Positions 36,533 to 44,568 of a stretch of 45,990 nucleotides of DNA are shown piece after piece (positions within the stretch are counted from its first letter, which is position 1; the number at the start of each line of letters is the position of its first letter). Source of the DNA: Rhodospirillaceae bacterium (GTDB lineage: Bacteria; Pseudomonadota; Alphaproteobacteria; UBA8366; GCA-2717185); the NCBI GenBank assembly GCA_002717185.1, contig PBDC01000036.1:1-45990 (forward strand). Direction: 5' to 3'. The notes beneath the pieces were generated by a model that saw nothing but the letters and a program-made list of their open reading frames with translations, made no database searches and had not been told where the DNA came from. A program made the position numbers and the translations under genes.

Positions 36533-36954
36533 TAATGTTCTCCCCCACTTTTCTGAGAGGAAATATACCTACCGCGAACCATCTCGAAAAAAGCCGCGGG
36601 ACTATAGCTGTAACTAAATTACCAGAGATTTAAGCCTGTTCTCAGCAACGGGTCAAAAAGAGCCGCCGCCTAGCACTCTGCGGTTGAACCGACCTGCACC
36701 ATGCACAGCATTGATAACCACCTTCAATGACCGATAAAAAGCCGAGCTATTCGGCGTGATTAGTGAGCGCATTTGTCCCGGGCTTGATGTCAACGGCACC
36801 ATTCCCGCTTACCATAATTAGAGTGAGTACATTGAAAAAACCGTTCTAGCGGTTGATTGACTTTGATTTGGGTGAGATTGAAGACTTCTTGCTAAGGCAG
36901 CGATTAACGGCTGCTTCCCGCCACTTTATAGCTACCAATTACCTCCATTGAGGT
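36533..36954. other. Intergenic region, a weak coding remnant at most
   Basis: 422 bases with no intact gene. A plus-strand stretch near 36849-36953 reads LIDFDLGEIEDFLLRQRLT in frame but ends after about 34 codons and has no start; an acyl-CoA dehydrogenase N-terminus often begins with F-D-L-G-E, but the match is too short to call. A small terminator-like hairpin lies at 36736-36755. Confidence 0.5.
36736..36755 (-). terminator. Weak terminator-like hairpin
   Basis: Read on the minus strand, GCCGA and TCGGC form a 5-bp GC-rich stem with loop ATAGC, followed by TTTTT. It lies 200 bases after the stop of the small membrane protein gene at 36955-37236, so it could end that transcript. The stem is short. 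Confidence 0.35.
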
Positions 36955-37236
36955 TCATGGTTTGCAGAACGCAGTGTAAACGTTTGACCAATTTGCGGCT
37001 ATATCAGTATTCCAACGAATGGTGTCTTGCCATAATTTTTTGTCGCTGGACTTATCGCTCAATTTTTTGAAAACAGCGTTGCTGTATCGCGCTGTTTCAA
37101 GTGCATTTGATTTGAATTCATTACAACTGGAATTCGGATCACCAAACGCAGGTTTCACAAGGTGCTGAGCCGCCATTACGACAAGCGATAGCGCGATTAC
37201 AGTCAGAATTATTTTAGTATAGCGATCGATCGACAT
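36955..37236 (-). CDS. Small membrane-anchored or secreted hypothetical protein
   Basis: A 93-residue protein with a single hydrophobic N-terminal segment (residues 9-27, IILTVIALSLVVMAAQHLV) after a basic start, either a membrane anchor or an uncleaved signal. The rest is polar, rich in N, S and K, with two cysteines (in SSCNEF and near the C-terminus, AFCKP) that could pair in the periplasm. No family is recognised. It has a plausible GAGG upstream and lies 125 bases after the 37361 gene on the same strand, beyond the large hairpin at 37296-37337. Confidence 0.65.
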   Translation of the reverse strand: MSIDRYTKIILTVIALSLVVMAAQHLVKPAFGDPNSSCNEFKSNALETARYSNAVFKKLSDKSSDKKLWQDTIRWNTDIAANWSNVYTAFCKP

Positions 37237-37295
37237 GAAGGCCTCCCTCGTTAGCGTGATCGCTAAAGACTACATGAATTCGCCAACCTTTAAAC

Positions 37296-37337
37296 GATGG
37301 ACACGGCGGCGGCTTACGGGCCCCCGCCGTGTCCATC
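37296..37337 (-). terminator. Large perfect hairpin, likely terminator or processing site
   Basis: GATGGACACGGCGG (37296-37309) pairs without a mismatch with CCGCCGTGTCCATC (37324-37337), a 14-bp stem with a 14-base loop that can pair further (CGG/CCC side). It is 24 bases after the stop of the 37361 gene. Read on the minus strand it is followed by GTTTAAA, a weak U-tract. It probably ends or stabilises that transcript and lowers read-through to the next gene. Confidence 0.6.
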
Positions 37338-37360
37338 TAGCCGAAAGTAAGAGGATAAGG

Positions 37361-37984
37361 CTAGAACGCCGCCATAACACTTGCTGTTTCTAGGGAAGAA
37401 AACGTATTGGCTTCCTCTATTAGAGATTGCATTTCAGAAGAAGCAGCAGTTTCATCCAAAACTTCCCCAAGGTGATCCAAAGATTTGAATTGATAAGAAA
37501 CACCTATACGGCTCATCTCAGAACTCAAAACAGGCATGAACGCTCTGACATTCACTTCTTCTTTATCCATAATTTTTTGGACGCCTTCTAAGATTGGCAT
37601 CGCCTTTGATACATTGGCTCTTGAGACAGCGTAGTGCCTGACCATCGAAACAGGATTACTCGCCCATTTTCCTTCTCCGAAAATGGTGCGATGAACCTCT
37701 CTCATGACGACCATCTCACCAGCGGGGTCGGTTGCTCTCAGTTTTGTGACCTCCTGACCTTCAGGGTCTTTGGCTGAGGCCTGCATAACTGCCATCCCTG
37801 TTTTAAAGTCGGGGTAAGAACGTATGAAACCAATACAACCTGTGTACTGACCAGCAACGAAATTCGTTGTCTTGACGTTGGCGCCATGTCGTTCAAGTAC
37901 AGAGCCCATTTTCTTGAGACGCTCTTCTGCCACTGAGCGTTTTCCATTGAATGGCTTTAAGATACCTACAACGAGGTTTGACAT
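37361..37984 (-). CDS. Hypothetical protein with two ferredoxin-like (dimeric alpha/beta-barrel) halves
   Basis: A 207-residue cytoplasmic protein. The first half (about 1-95) has the strand-helix-helix-strand order of a dimeric alpha-beta barrel (NLVVGILKPF, AEERLKKMGSVLERHGANVK, GQYTGCIGFIRSYPDFKTG). The second half (about 120-200) repeats it (VRHYAVSRANVSKAMPILEG, VNVRAFMPVLSSEMSRIGVS, LGEVLDETAASSEMQSLIEE). Similar two-half proteins are annotated as DUF6854-like or as of unknown function in marine proteobacteria. AGAGGAG lies 8 bases before the ATG, so expression may be strong. No partner is adjacent. Confidence 0.75.
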   Translation of the reverse strand: MSNLVVGILKPFNGKRSVAEERLKKMGSVLERHGANVKTTNFVAGQYTGCIGFIRSYPDFKTGMAVMQASAKDPEGQEVTKLRATDPAGEMVVMREVHRTIFGEGKWASNPVSMVRHYAVSRANVSKAMPILEGVQKIMDKEEVNVRAFMPVLSSEMSRIGVSYQFKSLDHLGEVLDETAASSEMQSLIEEANTFSSLETASVMAAF

Positions 37985-38144
37985 AATTTGTAACTCCTCT
38001 GTTTTGCGTACGTGGCCAAAACGCTAGCAAAACCATGAGTCAGAGACGGGACATATTTTGTGTTGCCGCCGATATTGACAGGTTCAGTTGGCCGGTATAC
38101 CGGGCGCCGACAGAAGAGTGACCCGTTGGTTACTCCTATGTTTT

Positions 38145-38303
38145 TTAACCACGACGATGAAGCAGCACATGGCTTTCTTGCGTCATATAGACATCGATTG
38201 CATCAGCCGCCCGAAGTTCGGCTTGCAGTTCATCTAAACGCCCGAACATTACGGCAAGGAAGATGTCAAGGGCGATAACTGCTTCAATAATATTTTGACC
38301 TAA
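38145..38303 (-). pseudogene. Coding-like fragment, family unknown
   Basis: The minus-strand frame runs 52 codons between two TAA stops and reads N-I-I-E-A-V-I-A-L-D-I-F-L-A-V-M, then FGRLDELQAELRAADAIDVY and a basic end (L-L-H-R-R-G). The helical amphipathic pattern and codon use look protein-like. Only an internal ATG (34 codons) could start it, without a good ribosome binding site, so it is probably the C-terminal remnant of a lost gene. Confidence 0.35.
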
Positions 38304-38453
38304 TTATTTGCTGGCGGCGATGAAATCCACGTCGATATCAGGCACAACTCGGCTGTTAGTCGAAGCGCTAGAAATATTTGCCTGGTATGTGATCCATGCT
38401 TTGCTGCTCACCGTAACCAAATTGAAGCTGAAATTTTGGAGCTTCTGCTTACA

Positions 38454-38498
38454 CCGGGCCGGTCCGTTACGCCCTGATACGCACCGGCCCGGCTTTTT
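38454..38498 (+). terminator. Strong intrinsic terminator without an intact upstream gene
   Basis: CCGGGCCGGT (38454-38463) pairs perfectly with ACCGGCCCGG (38483-38492), a 10-bp GC stem with a 19-base loop, followed by CTTTTT. Orientation is plus strand, yet no intact plus-strand gene lies within 5 kb upstream on that side except remnants; the nearest open plus frame (38304-38477) ends inside the loop. It may close an unannotated small RNA or be left from a deleted gene. Confidence 0.75.
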
Positions 38499-38513
38499 CG
38501 GAGCTAGAAAGTC

Positions 38514-38633
38514 TCAGACCAGCACACTCCCTCCAGCATTATCCAAATATTTTCTGTGGGAGTAGTACGTCTCCCCGGTGATAACCCGGTATGTGGCGCT
38601 GTATCCATACTGTAAGACGTCAGTAACAAGAGA
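38514..38633 (-). pseudogene. Coding-like fragment, family unknown
   Basis: A minus-strand frame of 39 codons between stops reads L-V-T-D-V-L-Q-Y-G-Y-S-A-T-Y-R-V, then ITGETYYSHRKYLDNAGGSV and a terminal L-V before TGA. No start codon with a ribosome binding site is present. It looks like the tail of a decayed gene; no family recognised. Confidence 0.3.
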
Positions 38634-38716
38634 TTATAAATGTATGAGGATAGGGTTCAGGCCTTTAGATGATACGTCGGCGATAGAGAGGCGGCGCATT
38701 GGGGCATTTAGCGCGA

Positions 38717-38824
38717 ATGAACGTGGGAATGGCCACGAGCCTGATCCTTCAAGGTCTTTACCAGACCGCAGACTATCCGAAAGCTGCAGAAGAAAACCCT
38801 GGCTGGGTTAGGATAAAGATCTGA
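38717..38824 (+). pseudogene. Coding-like fragment or very small gene
   Basis: A plus-strand frame of 35 codons from ATG to TGA reads MNVGMATSLILQGLYQTADY followed by P-K-A-A-E-E-N-P-G-W-V. The frame is open a few codons further upstream. The sequence looks like part of an enzyme, not random; without a ribosome binding site it is more likely a remnant than a small protein. Confidence 0.25.
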
Positions 38825-39217
38825 AGATTCCAATTGTTAATTTGGACTAAGCGCCGCTTCATCCTTGGTCGTCTGCTGCTTTTGAAAGACAAATTGGGGC
38901 CGGTAGTGTGGACCTGTATTCGGAACACGCAATTATTGGACTTTTGTGTTTCAAGGCTGATTAGTGATCAGACTAATATACAGGTGTGAGAAGCTATTAA
39001 TTCCTGGCTTTTTCTCTGGCACAGAGCTGGAAACTAAAGAGCGATCGATGGAAATGGGCGCAATTAAAGAAAAGAATTTATCTAATTGTACATCCAACAG
39101 GGACGTGTCGCCCAGTGCTCCAGAGCTCTGATTATGTAGGCCTTCAAGACTGAAACGATTCCTGACAAACTGAAACTCGGATGGTATTTGTCCGTTAAAT
39201 TTTAGGGTGAACCTTCT

Positions 39218-39910
39218 ATGGACTTGAAACTTTATTCCCGTTACCGCAACTCAGCTGGTCAGCGCGTGAGGACAGCGTTGAATATTAAGAAAATCCCTTA
39301 TGAGTATATCGTAGTCGAGACCGTTGGCATTGACGAAGGTGTACCCAATGCCCGCAATTCAATCAGCAAAGAAGACTATCTTTTAATAAATCCTCAGGGT
39401 TTGATGCCTACTCTAGTTATAGATGGAGAGCGCGTTGTACAATCTACCGCGCTAGTTGAATTTATCGAGGACGCATTTGAAGGTCCTTCCTTATTTCCCA
39501 AAGATTTAGTTGCCCGCGCCAGAACACGAGCATTTGGTCAGGTTATCGCTTGCGAAATGCATGCGGTTGGCGTGCGTCGTGTCAGACGTAACCTAATGGA
39601 AAAACATGGTTTTTCTGAAGAGGAGTTAAAGGTTTGGTATGAAAACTGGTTACATCATGGCTATCAAACCCTCGAGGCGCTTATGACGCAGCGTGCCGTG
39701 AAAACCCCCTTCTGTTATGATGATAAACCAACTATTGGTGATATTTACCTCGTTCCTCAGCTATACAATTCTCGATTATTTGAGATCGACCTATCTGCCT
39801 ATCCGACACTGTGTGAAATTGAACAGCGTTGTCGGGAAATACCTGCCTTTGAAAAGGCAATGCCTTATAATCAACCCGACTATCCCGAAAACCCGGAGGG
39901 ATTTGTTTAG
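39218..39910 (+). CDS. Glutathione S-transferase, zeta-class/maleylacetoacetate isomerase-like
   Basis: A 230-residue GST. The thioredoxin domain holds LYSRYRNSAGQRVRTALNIK (the zeta-class S-S-C-x-x-R-V-R-I-A-L motif with N-S-A-G in place of S-S-C-S), NPQGLMPTL with the cis-proline, and QSTALVEFIED with the Gln-Ser pair. The C-domain is regular and ends YNQPDYPENP, like maleylacetoacetate isomerases. The catalytic cysteine of true MaiA is absent, so isomerase activity is not certain. AGGGTG lies 9 bases upstream. A tiny zinc-ribbon gene follows 3 bases later. No homogentisate pathway genes are near. Confidence 0.87.
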   Translation: MDLKLYSRYRNSAGQRVRTALNIKKIPYEYIVVETVGIDEGVPNARNSISKEDYLLINPQGLMPTLVIDGERVVQSTALVEFIEDAFEGPSLFPKDLVARARTRAFGQVIACEMHAVGVRRVRRNLMEKHGFSEEELKVWYENWLHHGYQTLEALMTQRAVKTPFCYDDKPTIGDIYLVPQLYNSRLFEIDLSAYPTLCEIEQRCREIPAFEKAMPYNQPDYPENPEGFV

Positions 39911-39913
39911 TCA

Positions 39914-40090
39914 ATGACTGACCGCTGCCCCTGGTGCGGACAACCCGCCCGAATGGAATTCATCCGCGGCCATTACGAGTGCAGCACGTGCCGCAGACCG
40001 ATCTTAGATTGCTGCGATGGGGAGCAGGCCTGTCCCGTTGACGCGTCATCACAAAAACCGAGCACTACGCCCCCGGTGCGCCAGCCATGA
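39914..40090 (+). CDS. Small double-CxxC zinc-ribbon protein (58 residues)
   Basis: A 58-residue frame from ATG (39914) to TGA (40088-40090), three bases after the GST stop. It reads MTDRCPWCGQPARMEF, then GHYECSTCRRPILDCCDGEQ, giving C-x2-C, C-x2-C and a C-C pair, then C-P-V-D and a P/S-rich tail. The two C-x2-C pairs form a typical zinc ribbon of the rubredoxin-like type; Y-E-C-x-x-C and D-C-C-D-G-E are the most telling parts. Two decayed copies (40522-40640 and 45339-45441) preserve the same residues, which shows that it is a real gene family. It is co-transcribed with the GST. Role unknown. Confidence 0.85.
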   Translation: MTDRCPWCGQPARMEFIRGHYECSTCRRPILDCCDGEQACPVDASSQKPSTTPPVRQP

Positions 40091-40210
40091 CAGAGCAGCC
40101 AAAGTAAAAGCTTGAAATTGACCACACTTGGATTGCTTTAAAATTTTCCAAGTCTCTGTTGTGCTTGGAATCTCTAAAAAATATGAACTTTTTCCTGGGA
40201 GTATGCAGAC

Positions 40211-40522
40211 ATGATGATCGAAGTTATTACATTTGGGCTTCCGGAACATATGTCGAAAGAAGACCTTTTAAATAATTACAAAGAGACAAGTCCGAAATGG
40301 CGGGGTGTACAGGAGCTTATTCGTAAGAGCTATCTATACGATGAGGAAGCTCGACAAGGCGGTGGTATCTACCATTGGAAAAATGAAGAGGCTGCCGACC
40401 ATTGGCACGGCGAAGAATGGCGGAAGTCGGTTGTGGACCTTTATGGCAATGCCCCGGTAATCCGCCGCTTTAAGGTCCCAATCGTTGCTGATAACGAACT
40501 CGCAAAGACGATAGAGTTTTAG
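40211..40522 (+). CDS. YdhR-like small ferredoxin-fold protein
   Basis: A 103-residue protein with strand-helix-helix-strand order of the dimeric alpha/beta-barrel monooxygenase group: MIEVITFGLPEHMSKEDLLNNY, WRGVQELIRKSYLYDEE, GGGIYHWKNEEAADHWHGEEW and PVIRRFKVPIV. The G-G-I-Y-x-W/F-x-N-E/D-x-x-A pattern is that of YdhR and related putative mono-oxygenases. Two ATGs open the frame (40211 and 40214), with GGGAG 9 bases upstream. The decayed zinc-ribbon copy begins right after its stop, as the intact copy follows the GST. Confidence 0.8.
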   Translation: MMIEVITFGLPEHMSKEDLLNNYKETSPKWRGVQELIRKSYLYDEEARQGGGIYHWKNEEAADHWHGEEWRKSVVDLYGNAPVIRRFKVPIVADNELAKTIEF

Positions 40523-40640
40523 AATAAATAGAATACATCCGCTGACATTATGCCTGCGGCGCGTGGCACAGACCGGTCATGGATTGCTGCAATGTGGCAA
40601 AAACGTGTCCCATTGACAGCTCACCACAACAACGGAGCCC
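40522..40640 (+). pseudogene. Decayed second copy of the zinc-ribbon gene
   Basis: From about 40531 the DNA aligns base by base with the intact gene at 39952-40055: GAATACATCCGC versus GAATTCATCCGC, CATTATGCCTGC versus CATTACGAGTGC, and ATTGCTGCAATG versus ATTGCTGCGATG. In frame it would read E-Y-I-R, stop, H-Y-A-C-G-A-W-H-R-P-V-M-D-C-C-N, then T-C-P-I-D-S-S. A TGA interrupts it, one cysteine of the second C-x2-C is a tryptophan, and the first C-x2-C half is missing or merged with the end of the YdhR-like gene. It is clearly a duplicate in decay. Confidence 0.75.
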
Positions 40641-40724
40641 CCTGTTATGGGTCCATGAGAGCGTGGCGTCCATGGTCGAACATATTCTCCCCGCAACCAA
40701 AATCCCACAGCCAACGGCCCGTCC

Positions 40725-41756
40725 CTAGAAAACATACTCCGCTGCATCGCCGACAGCGACACCACCGTTTGGGCCGGTGTTATATCGATCTGCAAAATTT
40801 GGCTCCAGAGACCGTTGCAAGTGCGGGTTAAGCCAAAGGCGAAACAGTTTTCGCCGTTGCGCAGGACCTTCGGCATCAATGAAAGAACTACGTGAATGCA
40901 GGACCGTATGATTATTTACAAACTGGATATCACCCGCCTTTAAGATCGTCTCGTAGGAAAATTCAGGTCGCGCGGCGACCTCGCTGACATACTCCAACGC
41001 CGCGATTTCTTCTGCCGAGACAGGTGTGCCGCGTTTTGCTTCTCCGCTGATACAAATTTTTGGATTAAAGGCACAAGAAAGCCATCCTTCGCATTCGCTA
41101 AAGATGGGCACGCGATGGTCAGTGACTTCGTCGATTGTGGCTCTTGGCCCTTCGCCTCGCAGATCGTGGTGGAAGCCCCGGAATAAAATCTCCAGGAGCT
41201 CCGGTTTTGTTGCTCGAATATGATTGTAAATTGAGATGGAGCTAACGACTTGACTTTCCCCGCCCTGAGCTGCCGGCTGAGCACAGAGTAATCCGGTCAT
41301 CTGACACATGTCGCTATGTGGATAAAGAGCGGCACTGGTGGTATAGCCGCGCGTGTTGCCCCGCCTGATATCGTTGCCATTATCAGTGACGGCGGCCAGG
41401 CGCTGCCCTTTCGAATTCTGTGAAATGGCCGCGCCAAAATGTGCAGCGATGCCCCAATAGGCTGCCTGCAATCCGTTTTCTTCAAAATCGTCGACGGGTA
41501 ACCCTCGAATTAGAATACAGCCCCGCCCTTCGTGTAGCTCTTGGGCAAGACTGTCTAGCACCGACGCCAGGCCCGGCAGAGGAAATTCCGAGCGGCCGAC
41601 GCCCTCAAGATCAAGGCCCTGCGCCAATACGGAATTGGTCGCCTCAAACACCTCTGCACATTCTGATTGGCTCAGTATGTGAATCCAATTGCCATCGGCA
41701 GCCAGCTCCGCCGCCGTCCAAACCGCTCGGCCTTTAACAGCATCGGGAAATGTCAT
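40725..41756 (-). CDS. TauD/TfdA-like Fe(II)/2-oxoglutarate dioxygenase, long type (second copy)
   Basis: A 343-residue protein. His and Asp of the iron site are in LYPHSDMCQM, the distal His in NNHTVLHSRSSF, and the 2-oxoglutarate arginine in RKLFRLWLNP. An N-terminal extension and the GRGCILIRGLPVDDF segment are shared with the protein at 35450-36532 (LVGRGFVLFRGLPVARY), as are the L-P-x-L and S-I/V-x-x-Y-N-x-x-R patterns, so the two are paralogues about 5 kb apart. The ligand-binding residues differ, so the substrates may differ. The gene stands alone on the minus strand. Confidence 0.9.
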   Translation of the reverse strand: MTFPDAVKGRAVWTAAELAADGNWIHILSQSECAEVFEATNSVLAQGLDLEGVGRSEFPLPGLASVLDSLAQELHEGRGCILIRGLPVDDFEENGLQAAYWGIAAHFGAAISQNSKGQRLAAVTDNGNDIRRGNTRGYTTSAALYPHSDMCQMTGLLCAQPAAQGGESQVVSSISIYNHIRATKPELLEILFRGFHHDLRGEGPRATIDEVTDHRVPIFSECEGWLSCAFNPKICISGEAKRGTPVSAEEIAALEYVSEVAARPEFSYETILKAGDIQFVNNHTVLHSRSSFIDAEGPAQRRKLFRLWLNPHLQRSLEPNFADRYNTGPNGGVAVGDAAEYVF

Positions 41757-42106
41757 GTTATAACTACCCTATTCCTGAGAAACACTGGAATGCTGACCAT
41801 ATGCAACGAGGATGATATGGCGTTCCTAAGGCGTAACGCAATTCGCGTAACCGGCAGTGCCACCAGGTTTGGTATAATTTTGATTGTGCCAAAGCATTCC
41901 AGAGAATTGCACCGGAGAGGTTTACCCATTTGTGGTCTCCGTGATTCGCTATGTCAGAATAATGCTGCCTAGAAATGGCTGGCAAGAACCGCCAAAATCA
42001 AAACCGTAATAGTTGTCGTGTACAAATCTGTTTCACACGTAGACAACCGGTAGCCTGTAAGGTGTTAGATATAGCCTTATCGAAGTAAGGGGGCATAGTT
42101 GGCGTA
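41757..42106. other. Intergenic region, divergent promoter area
   Basis: 350 bases between the dioxygenase start (minus) and the cyclase start (plus). Both promoters must lie here; GGTATAATTT at 41870-41879 is a possible -10 on the plus strand. AAGGGGG lies 19 bases before the cyclase ATG, too far to be ideal. A 73-codon minus-strand frame (41764-41985) shows no family pattern. Confidence 0.5.
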
Positions 42107-43858
42107 ATGAGGTCAGTCGATCGACGGCTCGCGGCAATAATGGTTGCCGATATGGAACAATACTCCCGCCTAATGCACGAGGACGAGCCCGGAACAGTGC
42201 TGGCTTGGCAAGAGATACGCGAAGAAGTGGTCAAGCCAACTATCGGGAGCCATTCTGGTAACATAATCAAAAATACTGGCGACGGTTTTGTGGCGGAGTT
42301 CGCCACTGTGAGTGGTGCTGTTGAATGTGCCATGGCTATGCAGACGATGTTTATCGAGCGGAACAGAGAAAGGCCAGAGGGTCGCCGGCTAAATTTCCGT
42401 ATGGGTATTAACCTTGGGGAGATCACAGTCGATGCTGATGATTTCTACGGCGACGGCGTAAATATTGCCGCGCGACTTGAAGGCTTATCCGAAGCACCGG
42501 GGATATGCATTTCCTCACATGTTTATGACCAGATCCGCAATAAGGTGACATGTAAATTTGAGGATATCGGCGACACTTTAGTTAAAAACATTGGGGACCC
42601 CATCCGTGTCTACCGAATACTTTGCGGGTATACGGAAGGGCCCTTCACCGAAGTTGATGACGAAATCAGCAGCGAAGCGAAAATGCCGTCCATTGCTGTG
42701 CTGCCTTTCGATAATATGAGCTCGGACCCCGAGCAGGAATTTTTTGTTGATGGTCTCACCGAGGACATTATTACTGAATTATCGCGTTTCAGCGGCCTGT
42801 TTGTGATATCACGGAACTCGACCTTTACCTTTAAAGGACGAAAATTCCTGGCTGCGGAAGTGGCGAAGGAACTTAATGCCCGTTATGTCGTCGAGGGTAG
42901 CGTACGCAAGGCCGGAAATCGTGTGCGGGTCAACGTGCAGCTGATCGATGTATCTGCTGACCGGCATGTTTGGGCCGAACGTTATGATCGGGATCTTGAG
43001 GATATTTTTGCCCTACAGGATGAAATCACGTCGGCGATCGTTGCGATTGTACCGGGCCGAATTGAAGCGGATAACACGGATCGAGCAAGGCGTATCCCGA
43101 CTGAGAGCATGCCGGCTTACGAATGCGTCCTGGCGGCCAAGGTTTTGCACCACAAAAGCAACCAACGCGATAATGCTGAGGCTTCAAAATTGCTAGAGAG
43201 GGCAGTTGAGTTGGATCCAGACTATGCCCATGCCTGGGCATGGCGGGCGTGTGTACTCGGGCAGGCTTTAACCTATGCTTGGTCGGATTTAGACAAGCAG
43301 GAGGCCTTCAGCGCTGTACAGAATGACTTGTCAAAAGCTCTGGCACTTGATGAGAACGACGCCGACATTCACCGAGTCCTAGCCGCCATCCACATCGCCC
43401 TTAACAATTTCGATCAAGCCCAGCATCACCAGCAAAAAGCGCATCGACTAAATCCAAACTACGATATCGTAGTCGTTCAGTCGGGCGAATTGTTAACCTG
43501 GCAAGGTCGTCCGGAGGAGGGCATAGAGTTGATCCAGCAGGCGATGGAACTAAACCCGCTGCACCCACCTCGGTTTTGGGGCCACTTGGCGCGCGCCTAT
43601 TACACTAGTCGACGTTACACTGAAGCGATATCGGCGACCCGGCATATTGAGAACCCGGATATTCTGCAAACCGCATTTCTGGCAGCTAGTCATGCCTATT
43701 GTGAAGACCAGACACAGGCGGAATTCTGTGTAGAAATGGCACGGCGTCAAGACGCCGAACTCGACATCAGTAAATTAATGACATTGCAGCACTATGTGCG
43801 GGAAGAAGATGTACAGCACTTCCGCGATGGTCTTCACAAGGCAGGTTTTACGGACTAA
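42107..43858 (+). CDS. Class III adenylate cyclase with TolB-like and TPR domains
   Basis: A 583-residue soluble protein. The N-terminal cyclase homology domain (about 5-175) has the two metal aspartates (Asp15 in VADMEQYS, Asp59 in TGDGFVAEF), the adenine-specifying Lys55 and Asp116 in YGDGVN, and transition-state residues Asn119 and Arg123, so ATP is the expected substrate. A TolB N-like domain follows (SIAVLPFDNMSSDPEQEFFV, then GLTEDIITELSRFSGL, about 197-290), then tetratricopeptide repeats (about 325-540) ending in a helical tail. No membrane segment is seen. This architecture is expanded in alphaproteobacteria; what the TolB-TPR part senses is unknown. Confidence 0.92.
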   Translation: MRSVDRRLAAIMVADMEQYSRLMHEDEPGTVLAWQEIREEVVKPTIGSHSGNIIKNTGDGFVAEFATVSGAVECAMAMQTMFIERNRERPEGRRLNFRMGINLGEITVDADDFYGDGVNIAARLEGLSEAPGICISSHVYDQIRNKVTCKFEDIGDTLVKNIGDPIRVYRILCGYTEGPFTEVDDEISSEAKMPSIAVLPFDNMSSDPEQEFFVDGLTEDIITELSRFSGLFVISRNSTFTFKGRKFLAAEVAKELNARYVVEGSVRKAGNRVRVNVQLIDVSADRHVWAERYDRDLEDIFALQDEITSAIVAIVPGRIEADNTDRARRIPTESMPAYECVLAAKVLHHKSNQRDNAEASKLLERAVELDPDYAHAWAWRACVLGQALTYAWSDLDKQEAFSAVQNDLSKALALDENDADIHRVLAAIHIALNNFDQAQHHQQKAHRLNPNYDIVVVQSGELLTWQGRPEEGIELIQQAMELNPLHPPRFWGHLARAYYTSRRYTEAISATRHIENPDILQTAFLAASHAYCEDQTQAEFCVEMARRQDAELDISKLMTLQHYVREEDVQHFRDGLHKAGFTD

Positions 43859-43917
43859 GCGTTACTTTCTGATTGAAAGTTCAAATTAAGCTAGGCTCCA
43901 AAATGATCGGCTCAGGA

Positions 43918-44568
43918 TTAGCCCCTCATGCCAACTTTTTCTGCTGCAGGATGCAAGCTTCCCGCAGCGCTTTCTCGAGCTTCTACCCTTGCAAACCAAC
44001 CATTAACGTTCTGAAGCTTAGCATCAATCGTCTGACCAACACCTGATGCAAAATCAGTACAACAATAAAGGACCAAATCAGCAATTGTAATTCGATTGCC
44101 ACAGATGAAACTCTTACCTTGCATCTGTGTATCCAGCCAAGCCAAGCCGTCTTGACCTGCAGCCTTCAAGCCATCAGCAGCCTCTGGTAAGCACCTCATT
44201 CTATTCTCGAATAATTGCAGACCCTCGGCGAAACGAAATCCAGCATAGATATTTTCTGTTATTTTTTGTTCGATACGGCGGTTCCACATTCTTGCTTCAG
44301 CTCGTTCTTGCGCCGTTCCACCTATCAGGGCTGGTTCGGGATGTAATTCTTCTAGGTAGTCACAGATTACAACAGTTTCAGCAATCACTGATCCATCATC
44401 AAGCTCTAGTGCCGGTAACTGACCGCCAGGGTTTTTTGATAAATATTCATCTTGACGGTTTTCCGCGCCCATTAGGTCATGTTCTAAAGCGGCAATATTT
44501 ATATTTTTCTCTAACATAAACATGCGAAGCATTCTTGGGTTTGGACCAAATGAATTTAAAACTTTCAT
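43918..44568 (-). CDS. Glutathione S-transferase
   Basis: A 216-residue GST. The N-domain shows LNSFGPNPRMLRMFMLEK (catalytic-site region with S/N), KNPGGQLPALELDDG with the cis-proline, and IAETVVICDYLEELHP with the Glu-Thr pair. The C-domain holds ERAEARMWNRRIEQ and GNRITIADLVLYCC, the N-capping box of helix 6. The class cannot be set with certainty; the N-P-R-M-L-R start is seen in many bacterial GSTs of unassigned class. The ATG is followed by a regular frame and lies alone on the minus strand, convergent with the cyclase gene. Confidence 0.9.
   Translation of the reverse strand: MKVLNSFGPNPRMLRMFMLEKNINIAALEHDLMGAENRQDEYLSKNPGGQLPALELDDGSVIAETVVICDYLEELHPEPALIGGTAQERAEARMWNRRIEQKITENIYAGFRFAEGLQLFENRMRCLPEAADGLKAAGQDGLAWLDTQMQGKSFICGNRITIADLVLYCCTDFASGVGQTIDAKLQNVNGWFARVEARESAAGSLHPAAEKVGMRG

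Larger units (their letters stand above)
37985..39217. other. Long gene-poor region with decayed fragments and an orphan terminator
   Basis: 1,233 bases with no intact gene and lower GC than the left half of the window. It holds a coding-like minus-strand fragment at 38145-38303, an open plus-strand stretch at 38304-38477, a strong plus-strand terminator at 38454-38498, a minus-strand fragment at 38514-38633 and a plus-strand one at 38717-38824. A further stretch near 38860-38975 has a plus frame reading LLLKDKLGPVVWT. It looks like several genes in decay. Confidence 0.6.

Noticed and set aside
36849..36953. Possible acyl-CoA dehydrogenase N-terminal remnant
   Set aside because: Only about 34 codons and a 5-residue F-D-L-G-E match, which is too little to assign.
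38308..38565. 85-codon plus-strand frame
   Set aside because: It crosses the strong terminator at 38454-38498 and has no protein family pattern.
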